From the NCBI GenBank assembly GCA_050945815.1, contig JBMNTQ010000099.1:1-7572 (forward strand): 7,572 nt of DNA, given 5' to 3'. The notes below the pieces were generated by a model. The model saw nothing but the letters and a program-made list of their open reading frames with translations, was not told the origin of the DNA and made no database searches. Below are positions 1-5,213 of this stretch, in pieces; the first letter of the stretch is position 1; every line of letters begins with the position of its first letter. The DNA is from JBMNTQ01 sp050945815 (GTDB taxonomy: Bacteria; Bacillota; Clostridia; Christensenellales; JBMNTQ01). The position numbers were made by a program, and so were the translations under genes.

Positions 1-293
1 ATTTGGAAAACAGCATCTGCGATATCCATACCGAGGAATGGGCCAGCAATCAAGAAGTGCTGCATCAGCTCATCGCCGACAGTAAAGCCTATATTAGCCG
101 GGTACAATCCAATATGGACAAATATGCCGATCAGCTAACCCAAGAACAAATCCTCGCCCTAGACAACTCCATCCAACATCTGGAAAGCTTGCTGAATGAA
201 ACCGACGCTACCATCGAACGCATTCAAAAAGCCAAGCAAGATTTAGAACAACTATCCAACCGTTTTTTAAACGGCACGAATGGCAACAGATAA
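1..293 (+). CDS. C-terminal fragment of a probable Hsp70/DnaK-family chaperone (5' end outside window)
   Basis: The frame is open from the window edge (first whole codon at 3) to a TAA at 291-293, leaving about 96 residues. A TTG at position 3 could be read as a start, but a gene beginning exactly at the window edge is unlikely, so I treat it as partial. The peptide is hydrophilic, rich in Gln, Asn, Leu and Glu, and looks wholly helical. Its pattern (an ADS segment, a helix with DQLTQEQ, a helix with LESLL, then DATIERIQKAKQDLEQL and a polar tail) resembles the helical lid that ends DnaK, HscA and HscC proteins, which normally follows the ATPase and substrate-binding domains. Those domains are not in the window, so the call rests on pattern resemblance only; an unrelated coiled-coil protein is the alternative. 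It converges on spoVAE and is followed by a plus-strand terminator. Confidence 0.45.
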   Translation, partial: LENSICDIHTEEWASNQEVLHQLIADSKAYISRVQSNMDKYADQLTQEQILALDNSIQHLESLLNETDATIERIQKAKQDLEQLSNRFLNGTNGNR

Positions 294-300
294 ACAAACG

Positions 301-326
301 CCCCGGCTGCCCACAAGCTGCCGGGG
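301..326 (-). terminator. GC-rich hairpin, possible spoVA operon terminator
   Basis: CCCCGGC (301-307) pairs perfectly with GCCGGGG (320-326); two further pairs can form inside after one mismatch. On the plus strand no T-run follows. On the minus strand the stem is followed by CGTTTGTTTA, a moderately T-rich tract, so it best fits the end of the leftward spoVA transcript. The T-tract is imperfect, so efficiency is uncertain. Confidence 0.45.
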
Positions 327-354
327 TCCATACAACCGATCTCTTATAATTGCG

Positions 355-387
355 AATAGGATGCCTATAGAAGGCATCCTATTTTTT
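355..387 (+). terminator. Rho-independent terminator of the Hsp70-like gene
   Basis: A perfect 12-bp stem (355-366 with 372-383) closes a 5-base loop, and a run of six T covers 382-387 on the plus strand. This is a canonical intrinsic terminator for the rightward gene ending at 293. The arm and T-run overlap the last codons and TAG stop (379-381) of the converging spoVAE. On the minus strand the stem is followed by a less T-rich tract, so it may act weakly in both directions. Confidence 0.8.
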
Positions 388-735
388 CATACGCGGCCGG
401 AAAATCAGCGCATTTAAATAGCCGAAGAATAGTGCAGCAGTAATGCCGCCTGCGGCAGCCCTGGTGCCACCAATAAAAATCCCCAACACCCCCATCTCAT
501 CCACAGCCTCCATGCTCCCCTTAGCCAACGAATTGCCAAATCCGCTCAAGGGAATGCTGGCGCCTGCGCCGGCAAAGTCCTCCAGAGGCTGATAGAGGCC
601 CAAAGCGCCCAATACCACCCCAGCCACCACAAATATCACCAGAATCCGGCTACTGGTTAACGTTGTCTTATCCAACAAAATCTGGCCGACAACGCAAATG
701 GCACCCCCGATTAGAAACGCCCAAACATAGCTCAT
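379..735 (-). CDS. spoVAE: Stage V sporulation protein AE (SpoVAEb type), dipicolinate channel component
   Basis: This 118-residue membrane protein belongs to the SpoVAC/SpoVAEb family, part of the SpoVA system in the inner forespore membrane that moves Ca-dipicolinic acid into the developing spore and releases it in germination. Visible features are hydrophobic segments at about 2-21, 29-47 and 80-113, and the family signature around 53-70 (FAGAGASIPLSGFGNS). The length is usual for SpoVAE. The ATG (735-733) overlaps the spoVAD stop by four bases (ATGA) and has a strong ribosome binding site, AAAGGAGG, seven bases upstream. It is the last gene of the operon: no spoVAEa or spoVAF follows before the terminators. 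The 53-70 segment is paralogous to residues 86-101 of SpoVAC in the same operon. The identification is secure; the exact channel role of this subunit is less well known. Confidence 0.93.
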   Translation of the reverse strand: MSYVWAFLIGGAICVVGQILLDKTTLTSSRILVIFVVAGVVLGALGLYQPLEDFAGAGASIPLSGFGNSLAKGSMEAVDEMGVLGIFIGGTRAAAGGITAALFFGYLNALIFRPRMKK

Positions 736-1748
736 ACGCCTACCTCCTTTTCAATGGCAACCGCATGGGCAATACAAGGAATAGACTCCCCTTGCAGCGT
801 GCTGGTCGTGGACAGCAAAGCGCCGGTGGGCACCAGTAATATCTTCTTATAAACGCCGGCCTCCATCTTATCCAGCAAATATCCATTCAATACCGTTGCG
901 CAACACCCACATCCGCTGCCGCCGCAATCCACATTCTGTTTGTCCAAATCGAATATTTCAATGCCGCAGTCCGTATAGTTCACAGTCATGTCATAGCCCA
1001 TGTCAGCCATCTTCTCAATAACAATATCATAACCCAGCTTACCCAAATCACCGGTAGCAATGATATCATAATAGTCCGGCTTGCGCCCCATATCCTTAAA
1101 GTGCCGATCCAGCGTATCAATCGCCGCCGGCGCCATCGCTGCCCCCATGTTCGCTGCATCCTTTATCCCATAGTCCTGGGTAGTACCAATGGTAAACGAT
1201 GTCACATATGGTCCTGCCCCTTGGTCGCTGAGCACACATGCCCCCACGCCGGTCACAGTACGCTGAGCCGTTGGCGTCGTCTGTCCGCCCATCTCCAGAG
1301 GCATCCTATATTGCCTCTCCGCCGTGGAATAATGGCTGCCGGTCACACACACAGTCTTTTTCGCAAAACCGCCGTCTATAATCATGCTGGCATTGAGCAG
1401 GCTCTCCGCCATGGTGGAGCAAGCGCCATACAGCCCTAAAAATGGAATCCCCAGCTGCAATGCCGCAAAGTTCACAGAAATAATTTGATTGAGCAAGTCC
1501 CCGCCCAACAAAATATCAATCTCCTCAGGCTCCACATTCCCCTTTTTCATGGCGGTTTTTACTGCATGCACAAACATCTTGCATTCAGCCTTCTCCGCAC
1601 TATCCTCACCCCAGAATTCATCCACAATCTGATCAAAGTACACTCTTAGCGGCCCCTGTGCCTCCACTTCCCCCGCTATTGCGGCCCATGAAATAATGCT
1701 GGGCGGACAAGCCGGCCGATACGTTGACGTTCCTATTTTTTTACTCAT
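732..1748 (-). CDS. spoVAD: Stage V sporulation protein AD, dipicolinate-binding thiolase-fold protein
   Basis: SpoVAD is a soluble protein with a thiolase/ketoacyl synthase fold that binds dipicolinic acid and is needed for its uptake into the forespore. The product is 338 residues, the usual length. It shows the N-terminal YRPACPPSIISWAAIAG block, a GACSTMAES block with Cys110 at the place of a thiolase nucleophile, the SHYSTAERQYR stretch, and a Gly/Cys block at 274-284 (DCGGSGCGCCA). No thiolase activity is implied: the family is known for ligand binding. It starts at ATG 1748, one base after the spoVAC stop, with GAAGGTG about eight bases upstream; its TGA overlaps the spoVAE start. The tight packing indicates translational coupling in the operon. 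I see no frameshift or missing segment. Confidence 0.96.
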   Translation of the reverse strand: MSKKIGTSTYRPACPPSIISWAAIAGEVEAQGPLRVYFDQIVDEFWGEDSAEKAECKMFVHAVKTAMKKGNVEPEEIDILLGGDLLNQIISVNFAALQLGIPFLGLYGACSTMAESLLNASMIIDGGFAKKTVCVTGSHYSTAERQYRMPLEMGGQTTPTAQRTVTGVGACVLSDQGAGPYVTSFTIGTTQDYGIKDAANMGAAMAPAAIDTLDRHFKDMGRKPDYYDIIATGDLGKLGYDIVIEKMADMGYDMTVNYTDCGIEIFDLDKQNVDCGGSGCGCCATVLNGYLLDKMEAGVYKKILLVPTGALLSTTSTLQGESIPCIAHAVAIEKEVGV

Positions 1749-1749
1749 A

Positions 1750-2202
1750 TCAAAGCACCTTCGTCAGCCAATAAATCAGGCCTACAATCACCGACGACCC
1801 AATCCCATAAACCAAAACCGGCCCGGCAATGGTAAAGATCTTTGCTCCCACTCCCAACACCAAGCCTTCCCGCCTAAATTCCATGGCTGGCGCCACCACG
1901 GAGTTAGCAAACCCCGTAATCGGCACAATGGAACCGGCTCCGGCAAATTTCCCAATCCTGTCATAAATGCCTATACCGGTCAGCATAGCCCCCAGAAAAA
2001 TCATAAAGATGGCGGCAAAAGCCGACACCATATCATCCGTCAAGGCCAATACATAGCGGGCAAAGTCTCCTGCCGCTTGCCCAATCATACAGATCAGCCC
2101 GCCCACCAAAAACGCCTTGAAGCTGCCGGCAACAATCGGTGATTTAGGCATTTTCTCCATGACATATTGCTCATATTCCCGTTTTTCCTCGTTCGATACC
2201 AT
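1750..2202 (-). CDS. spoVAC: Stage V sporulation protein AC, membrane channel component for dipicolinate
   Basis: This 150-residue integral membrane protein matches SpoVAC, which in B. subtilis has been described as a mechanosensitive-channel-like subunit involved in dipicolinate movement. The N-terminus is short and charged (residues 1-20), followed by hydrophobic segments near 24-44, 58-80 and 112-145, and the family signature GKFAGAGSIVPITGFANS at 84-101. The length equals the family norm. The start is ATG 2202, preceded by TAGGAGG and a six-base gap; this ribosome binding site contains the stop codon of the 34-codon ORF upstream, so translation is probably coupled to it. One base separates its stop from the spoVAD start. 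Expression is expected in the forespore from the promoter ahead of spoVAA. Confidence 0.95.
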   Translation of the reverse strand: MVSNEEKREYEQYVMEKMPKSPIVAGSFKAFLVGGLICMIGQAAGDFARYVLALTDDMVSAFAAIFMIFLGAMLTGIGIYDRIGKFAGAGSIVPITGFANSVVAPAMEFRREGLVLGVGAKIFTIAGPVLVYGIGSSVIVGLIYWLTKVL

Positions 2203-2212
2203 CTGCTTCCTC

Positions 2213-2317
2213 CTAAACCTTCTCGTCCTTTTCCGTCCTGGTCTTTACAGGATCCTCCTGCTCTCCCGGATTTGGACCCATACTCAAATCCCCCTTGGGA
2301 ATTCTATGATAATTCAT
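2213..2317 (-). CDS. Small 34-residue ORF between spoVAB and spoVAC, unknown function
   Basis: I do not recognise this product. The reading frame runs from ATG 2317 to TAG 2213 and encodes a hydrophilic 34-residue peptide that begins MNYHRIPKGDL, has a Gly/Pro-rich middle, and ends in a mixed-charge tail (EKDEKV). There is no membrane segment, signal peptide or cysteine. Three things support real translation: a perfect AAAGGAGG (2333-2326) eight bases before the ATG, the overlap of that ribosome binding site with the spoVAB stop (TAA 2335-2333), and the stop codon sitting inside the AGGAGG of spoVAC. The ORF fills the only sizeable gap inside the spoVA operon. It could be a small sporulation protein, or merely a coupling peptide that keeps ribosomes feeding spoVAC. 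Existence is fairly well supported; function is unknown. Confidence 0.65.
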   Translation of the reverse strand: MNYHRIPKGDLSMGPNPGEQEDPVKTRTEKDEKV

Positions 2318-2332
2318 CTTCCCATCCTCCTT

Positions 2333-2746
2333 TTAATGCAGCAAAGGAAAGAACCAATAAATCAGTGAAAAGAGACTCTTCCCAATCGCCATGACAATTA
2401 TGAACACCACCACAAGCTGCGCTGTTCCTCCCCGGGCCAGCAGTTTGGGGAAAGCATCTAAAACCTCCGTAATCGCCACTGCCAAAGCTCCCACAAAAAT
2501 GCCGAAGAAAAGTCCGGGAATCATAGCCGTCCAGGCAGGCAGTCCCATCGACAAAGGAAACATAGAGCCCACCGTCCCACACACCACGCCCACGATTAAA
2601 GCCCAACCTGCGGGTTGTACCACTCTTTGATAGAGAATCCCCGAAAGCTGTGGAATCAGGTTTAGAGCCATAAGAAACGCCGCCACTGCCGAACCGGAAA
2701 ACACCCCTTGGGCAAGCCCCGCAACCACACACAAAACTGTAACCAT
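2333..2746 (-). CDS. spoVAB: Stage V sporulation protein AB, membrane protein
   Basis: This is a very hydrophobic protein of 137 residues, close to the B. subtilis SpoVAB length (about 140), with segments at about 3-28, 47-66, 72-95 and 110-133. SpoVAB is part of the dipicolinate transport machinery in the inner forespore membrane; its individual role is poorly defined. The call rests on its place right after spoVAA and on the pattern of small-residue-rich membrane helices (for example GLAQGVFSGSAVAAF). Two starts are possible in GTGATG: ATG 2746, which shares one base with the spoVAA TGA, or GTG 2749, which would overlap it by four. I prefer ATG. The ribosome binding site is weak (GGGA), so coupling to spoVAA translation is likely. 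The next ORF's ribosome binding site starts in its stop codon. Confidence 0.88.
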   Translation of the reverse strand: MVTVLCVVAGLAQGVFSGSAVAAFLMALNLIPQLSGILYQRVVQPAGWALIVGVVCGTVGSMFPLSMGLPAWTAMIPGLFFGIFVGALAVAITEVLDAFPKLLARGGTAQLVVVFIIVMAIGKSLFSLIYWFFPLLH

Positions 2747-3324
2747 CACTTATTATTCCCAGTGTTATTTTGCATATACTGCTTGATCATATCTTTATAC
2801 TGACCAAATTCCACCTCTAATAAATTAGGATGAGCAGCAGCATTCTTCTTCCGGCGAATGACATTCATAAAAACAACAATGCCCACTGCAATACCAATGG
2901 AATAAGGAATACTAATCCAGTAAGCGACCTCTACCTCCTGGCCTGTCAGAAGATAAAAAACATTCTGATGCACCGATGGCATATCCACATCCGAATGAAA
3001 ATTCATGATTGCCAAACCGCCGCCAAAAAAGATGATAATGCTCACGATTATGGTCTTGCATATGGTTCTCAGCCGGGAAGGCTGCTTCTGCTGCGGATAC
3101 AGCCAGGTCTCCTCCGAGCCCACGCTTAAAATCTCCTGCTCCGGATACCGCTGTTTGAGCATCGCAATCGCCTGCACAGCACTAACTTTTTGCGCCTCTT
3201 GTCCCATATTCCCTACCTCAAAGCTGATGTCTATAGGCTGCTGCGACCAAATTTGGGCAATCTCGTCAAATCGCACAGGCCCTTGAGGCATTTGTATTTC
3301 TTTTTTTAAAGAAAGATAAATCAT
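2746..3324 (-). CDS. spoVAA: Stage V sporulation protein AA, first gene of the spoVA operon
   Basis: The protein is 192 residues from ATG 3324, close to B. subtilis SpoVAA (about 206). It has a soluble N-terminal domain (about 1-85) beginning MIYLSLKK, a membrane segment near 88-108, a conserved loop (AIMNFHSDVDMPSVH, 105-119), a second membrane segment near 135-156 (IPYSIGIAVGIVVF), and a charged C-terminal tail with LLEVEFGQY. SpoVAA is required for dipicolinate uptake in the forespore. The open frame extends back to 3483, giving 245 codons, but that longer form would start directly at the sigF stop and span a terminator and promoter, and its extra N-terminus has no family counterpart. ATG 3324 has GAGGAG just upstream (short spacing of about 4). 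The TGA overlaps the spoVAB start. Confidence 0.92.
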   Translation of the reverse strand: MIYLSLKKEIQMPQGPVRFDEIAQIWSQQPIDISFEVGNMGQEAQKVSAVQAIAMLKQRYPEQEILSVGSEETWLYPQQKQPSRLRTICKTIIVSIIIFFGGGLAIMNFHSDVDMPSVHQNVFYLLTGQEVEVAYWISIPYSIGIAVGIVVFMNVIRRKKNAAAHPNLLEVEFGQYKDMIKQYMQNNTGNNK

Positions 3325-3369
3325 AGCTCTCCTCTCATCCCAAGGGTTCCACAACCGTTCATTCATTTT

Positions 3370-3398
3370 TAGTATGTGCGAATTCAACTGAAATATAA
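3370..3398 (-). promoter_or_regulatory. Candidate sigma-G promoter for the spoVA operon
   Basis: On the minus strand the -10 element CATACTA (3376-3370) fits the sigma-G consensus CATNNTA fully. The -35 element TTATA (3398-3394) fits G-N-A-T-A except for the first base, and the spacer is 17 bp. The start site would fall near 3362, giving a leader of about 38 bases before spoVAA. The position, after the sigF terminator and before spoVAA, matches the known sigma-G control of spoVA in B. subtilis. Sigma-F recognises related sequences and cannot be excluded. Confidence 0.65.
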
Positions 3399-3427
3399 AA
3401 CCCACTTTTTGGTCAGCAGGTTTCTTC

Positions 3428-3467
3428 CAAAAAAGCAAAAAACGCGGCATTCCAAATTTTGCCGCGT
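3428..3467 (-). terminator. Rho-independent terminator of the spoIIA operon
   Basis: On the minus strand, 17 bases after the sigF stop, a perfect 8-bp stem (ACGCGGCA, 3467-3460 in minus-strand reading, with its complement at 3449-3442) closes a 10-base loop. It is followed by TTTTTTGCTTTTTT (3441-3428). This is a canonical intrinsic terminator and separates the spoIIA transcript from spoVA. Confidence 0.88.
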
Positions 3468-3483
3468 CTCCTTTTTTTCGCAA

Positions 3484-4215
3484 TCAAAGTGCTTTCGAAC
3501 GTAGCTTATCCAAAATCTTACTCTCCAGTCGGGAAATCTGAACCTGCGAAACCCCCAAACGGCGTGCAATCTCGCTTTGGGTCATATCTTTGAAATAGCG
3601 CATCAGGATAATCTGCCTCTCTCGGGGTTCCAAGTTGCCGATCATCTCCTTAAGCATGATCCGCTCTTCTATATCCGGCTGCTCCTTGCTCGGAATCCGA
3701 TCCATCAACAGCGCCGCATTGCCTCCTTCCTCATAAATCGGCTCATCGAGAGAAACCGGCTGCTGAGCCGCCTCCATAGCATAAACGATTTCCTCCGGCG
3801 TCATGTCCAGTGTCTCGCAAAGCTCCAGAATCGTCGCTTCACGCCCGAGTTCCCCGCGCAGCTGCTCCGCCGCCGCCAACACCTTTCGGCTGCTCTCTTT
3901 GATCATTCTGCTAACCTTGAGTATGCCGTCATCCCGTAAAAAGCGCTTGATTTCCCCCATAATCAAAGGCACCGCATAAGTCGAAAATCTAACGTTATAG
4001 CTCTCGTCATAGTTGCGTATAGCCTTAATCAACCCAATGCTGCCAATCTGGAACAGCTCCTCATATTCCACGTTGCGGTTCAAAAAGCGCGATGCCAAGC
4101 TCTTAACCAGCCCGGTATTGTGTATGACAAGGGCTTCCTGAGCAGCCTCATCTCCCGCTTTCGCCCTGCGCAGCAAAGCAATCGTCTCCTCATGAGACAA
4201 AAGGGCGTTGCTCAT
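3484..4215 (-). CDS. sigF: RNA polymerase sigma-F factor (forespore-specific)
   Basis: Sigma-F (SpoIIAC) is the first forespore-specific sigma factor; it directs RNA polymerase to early forespore promoters after asymmetric division. The 243-residue protein (B. subtilis about 255) has region 2 at about 32-97 (VEYEELFQIGSIGLIKAIRNYD, shown here only in part by its EELFQIG and RFSTYAVPLIMGEIKRFLRD stretches), region 3 at about 98-165, and region 4 at about 195-240 with the helix-turn-helix MTQSEIARRLGVSQVQISRL. The start at 4215 overlaps the spoIIAB stop by four bases (ATGA), the usual coupling that keeps the anti-sigma and sigma factors in balance. The ribosome binding site is poor, consistent with coupling. 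It is the last gene before the terminator at 3467. Its gene position just upstream of spoVAA separates it from the related sigma-G and sigma-B. Confidence 0.96.
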   Translation of the reverse strand: MSNALLSHEETIALLRRAKAGDEAAQEALVIHNTGLVKSLASRFLNRNVEYEELFQIGSIGLIKAIRNYDESYNVRFSTYAVPLIMGEIKRFLRDDGILKVSRMIKESSRKVLAAAEQLRGELGREATILELCETLDMTPEEIVYAMEAAQQPVSLDEPIYEEGGNAALLMDRIPSKEQPDIEERIMLKEMIGNLEPRERQIILMRYFKDMTQSEIARRLGVSQVQISRLESKILDKLRSKAL

Positions 4216-4652
4216 TCGTCCCGCTGCTCCACGGGCATGATGGCCTTTTCCATGATCACGCTGGTGCCTTCCCCGGGAGCCGAGACAACACGCAGCTTGT
4301 CCATAAAGGTTTCCATCACCGTAAAGCCCATTCCGCTACGATCCGCATCGGGCTTCGAGGTAAAAAAGGGTTGCATCGCTTCTTCCAGGTTTCCAATTCC
4401 TTTGCCGAAATCCTTCACCTCTACCTCCAGCCTGTCGCCTACCAACCTTGCGCGGATTTCTATTTCTCCGCCCCGGTCCTCATATCCATGAATGATTGCA
4501 TTGGTCACTGCCTCCGATACCGCAGTCTTGATATCCACCAGCTCCTCCAGCGTAGGATTCAGCTGCGCTGCAAACGCCCCCACCACAACCCGGGCAAGGC
4601 TTTCATTCTGGGAAAGGGACGGTATTTTCAAAAACATCTCATTTTTATACAT
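4212..4652 (-). CDS. spoIIAB: Anti-sigma-F factor and serine kinase SpoIIAB
   Basis: SpoIIAB is a GHKL-family ATPase that binds and blocks sigma-F and phosphorylates SpoIIAA. The 146 residues equal the B. subtilis length. ATP-site motifs are visible: the N-box SEAVTNAIIHGYE (Glu47, Asn51), the G1 box DFGKGI (Asp81) and the G2 box RSGMGF (105-110). The N-terminal KNEM and SLSQNESLAR stretch, with Arg21, matches the sigma-F-contacting region of the family. I chose ATG 4652 because it aligns with the family N-terminus and has GGGGG nine bases upstream; a longer frame opens at TTG 4667 but adds five residues without a match. It follows spoIIAA after about 21 bases and overlaps sigF. Confidence 0.96.
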   Translation of the reverse strand: MYKNEMFLKIPSLSQNESLARVVVGAFAAQLNPTLEELVDIKTAVSEAVTNAIIHGYEDRGGEIEIRARLVGDRLEVEVKDFGKGIGNLEEAMQPFFTSKPDADRSGMGFTVMETFMDKLRVVSAPGEGTSVIMEKAIMPVEQRDE

Positions 4653-4673
4653 GACATAAACCCCCAAACTTAT

Positions 4674-4982
4674 TTAGCCGATTTTCCGAATAATCTGGTA
4701 CAATCCCGCCATCGCCATAATTTTATCAATCGAGCGGTTCATGTTCCGAACCTCTATCCACCCCTTGCGCTTACTCATGATCTTATATCGCCCGATGATC
4801 ACGCCAATCCCCGAGCTATCCATCATGGTCAGCCCCTTAAAATCCAGGACGAGCCGTTTAATCTGCTGGTCCGACAACAGCGTGTCCAGCTCTTCCTTCA
4901 CCCTCTGTGCGCAATGGTGGTCTAATTCTCCGGCAATGGTAACCGTCAACTGTGCTCCCTGTCTGTTACTGCCGATTCGCAT
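4674..4982 (-). CDS. spoIIAA: Anti-anti-sigma factor SpoIIAA (short form)
   Basis: SpoIIAA is a STAS-domain protein; when unphosphorylated it displaces sigma-F from SpoIIAB. The core is clear: AGELDHHCAQRV (17-28), and the phosphorylation-site block MDSSGIGVIIGRY (54-66), in which Ser56 corresponds to the residue phosphorylated by SpoIIAB. The protein has 102 residues against about 117 in B. subtilis: it stops after AGLYQIIRKIG and lacks most of the last helix. The bases after the stop do not encode the missing helix in another frame, so this is not a simple frameshift. ATG 4982 is preceded by AAGGAGGG with an eight-base gap; the frame is open further upstream (to 5117), but that extension would cover the promoter and has no family match. 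First gene of the operon. Confidence 0.95.
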   Translation of the reverse strand: MRIGSNRQGAQLTVTIAGELDHHCAQRVKEELDTLLSDQQIKRLVLDFKGLTMMDSSGIGVIIGRYKIMSKRKGWIEVRNMNRSIDKIMAMAGLYQIIRKIG

Positions 4983-5010
4983 AAGGCAAACCCTCCTTCC
5001 AATGCATCTA

Positions 5011-5035
5011 AAGTTCCACATGAAGAAGTTCCACA
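5011..5035. repeat. 10-bp direct repeat in the spoIIA leader/promoter
   Basis: AAGTTCCACA occurs at 5011-5020 and again at 5026-5035, 15 bases apart start to start. On the minus strand it reads TGTGGAACTT; the upstream copy coincides with the proposed sigma-H -10 element and the second lies about 30 bases ahead of spoIIAA. It may be a regulator site or chance. Confidence 0.6.
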
Positions 5036-5054
5036 CGGAAAAAACCAATCCTGC
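5026..5054 (-). promoter_or_regulatory. Candidate sigma-H promoter of the spoIIA operon, with a possible 0A box
   Basis: On the minus strand GCAGGATTG (5054-5046) matches the sigma-H -35 element RNAGGAWWW at all but the last base, and GTGGAACTT (5034-5026) matches the -10 element RNNGAATWW with one change; the gap is 11 bp. B. subtilis spoIIA is transcribed by sigma-H RNA polymerase with Spo0A~P. A weak 0A-like heptamer, TTCGAGG (5060-5054, five of seven bases to TTCGACA), touches the -35 element. The promoter is plausible; the 0A box is speculative. Confidence 0.55.
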
Positions 5055-5213
5055 CTCGAAAAATGAGAGAAAGTTACAATATTTGGCAATTTTGGTTAGT
5101 ATATGCAGAACACCCAACTTTATACATCTTTATTTGGAAAATGCGTCCATTCATAATTTTTTCAAATAGATAAATGCTAAGTCTGGAAAAGAAAATTAGA
5201 AAGCAGTGCCGCC

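Larger units (their letters stand above)
4983..5213. other. Divergent intergenic region between spoIIAA and the class A PBP gene
   Basis: This AT-richer 231-bp stretch separates two divergent genes and must hold both promoters. The leftward one is a sigma-H-type candidate (5026-5054). For the rightward PBP gene I find no convincing promoter: TAGTAT at 5097 lacks a good -35, and GGTTAGTATA (5094-5103) partly resembles a sigma-F -10 element without a clear -35. No ORF of note and no RNA gene was seen. Confidence 0.6.

Noticed and set aside
1101..2142. Plus-strand open frames of 112 and 148 codons opposite spoVAD and spoVAC
   Set aside because: They lie antisense to clearly identified genes, have low-complexity Arg/His/Pro-rich products and no ribosome binding site; they are frame shadows.
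2304..2732. A 142-codon minus-strand frame overlapping spoVAB
   Set aside because: It overlaps spoVAB almost completely in another frame, is rich in Gly, Cys and Arg as out-of-frame reading of membrane genes often is, and has no family pattern.
3325..3483. N-terminal extension of SpoVAA up to the sigF stop
   Set aside because: It would cross the sigF terminator and the sigma-G promoter, and the extra residues have no counterpart in the family.
5073..5105. Promoter for the PBP gene (TTACAA with TAGTAT, or a sigma-F-like GGTTAGTATA)
   Set aside because: Neither pair combines a good -35 with a good -10 at proper spacing, so I do not annotate it.
4983..5117. N-terminal extension of SpoIIAA up to 5117
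   Set aside because: It covers the proposed sigma-H promoter and the strong ribosome binding site of ATG 4982, and adds residues absent from the family.
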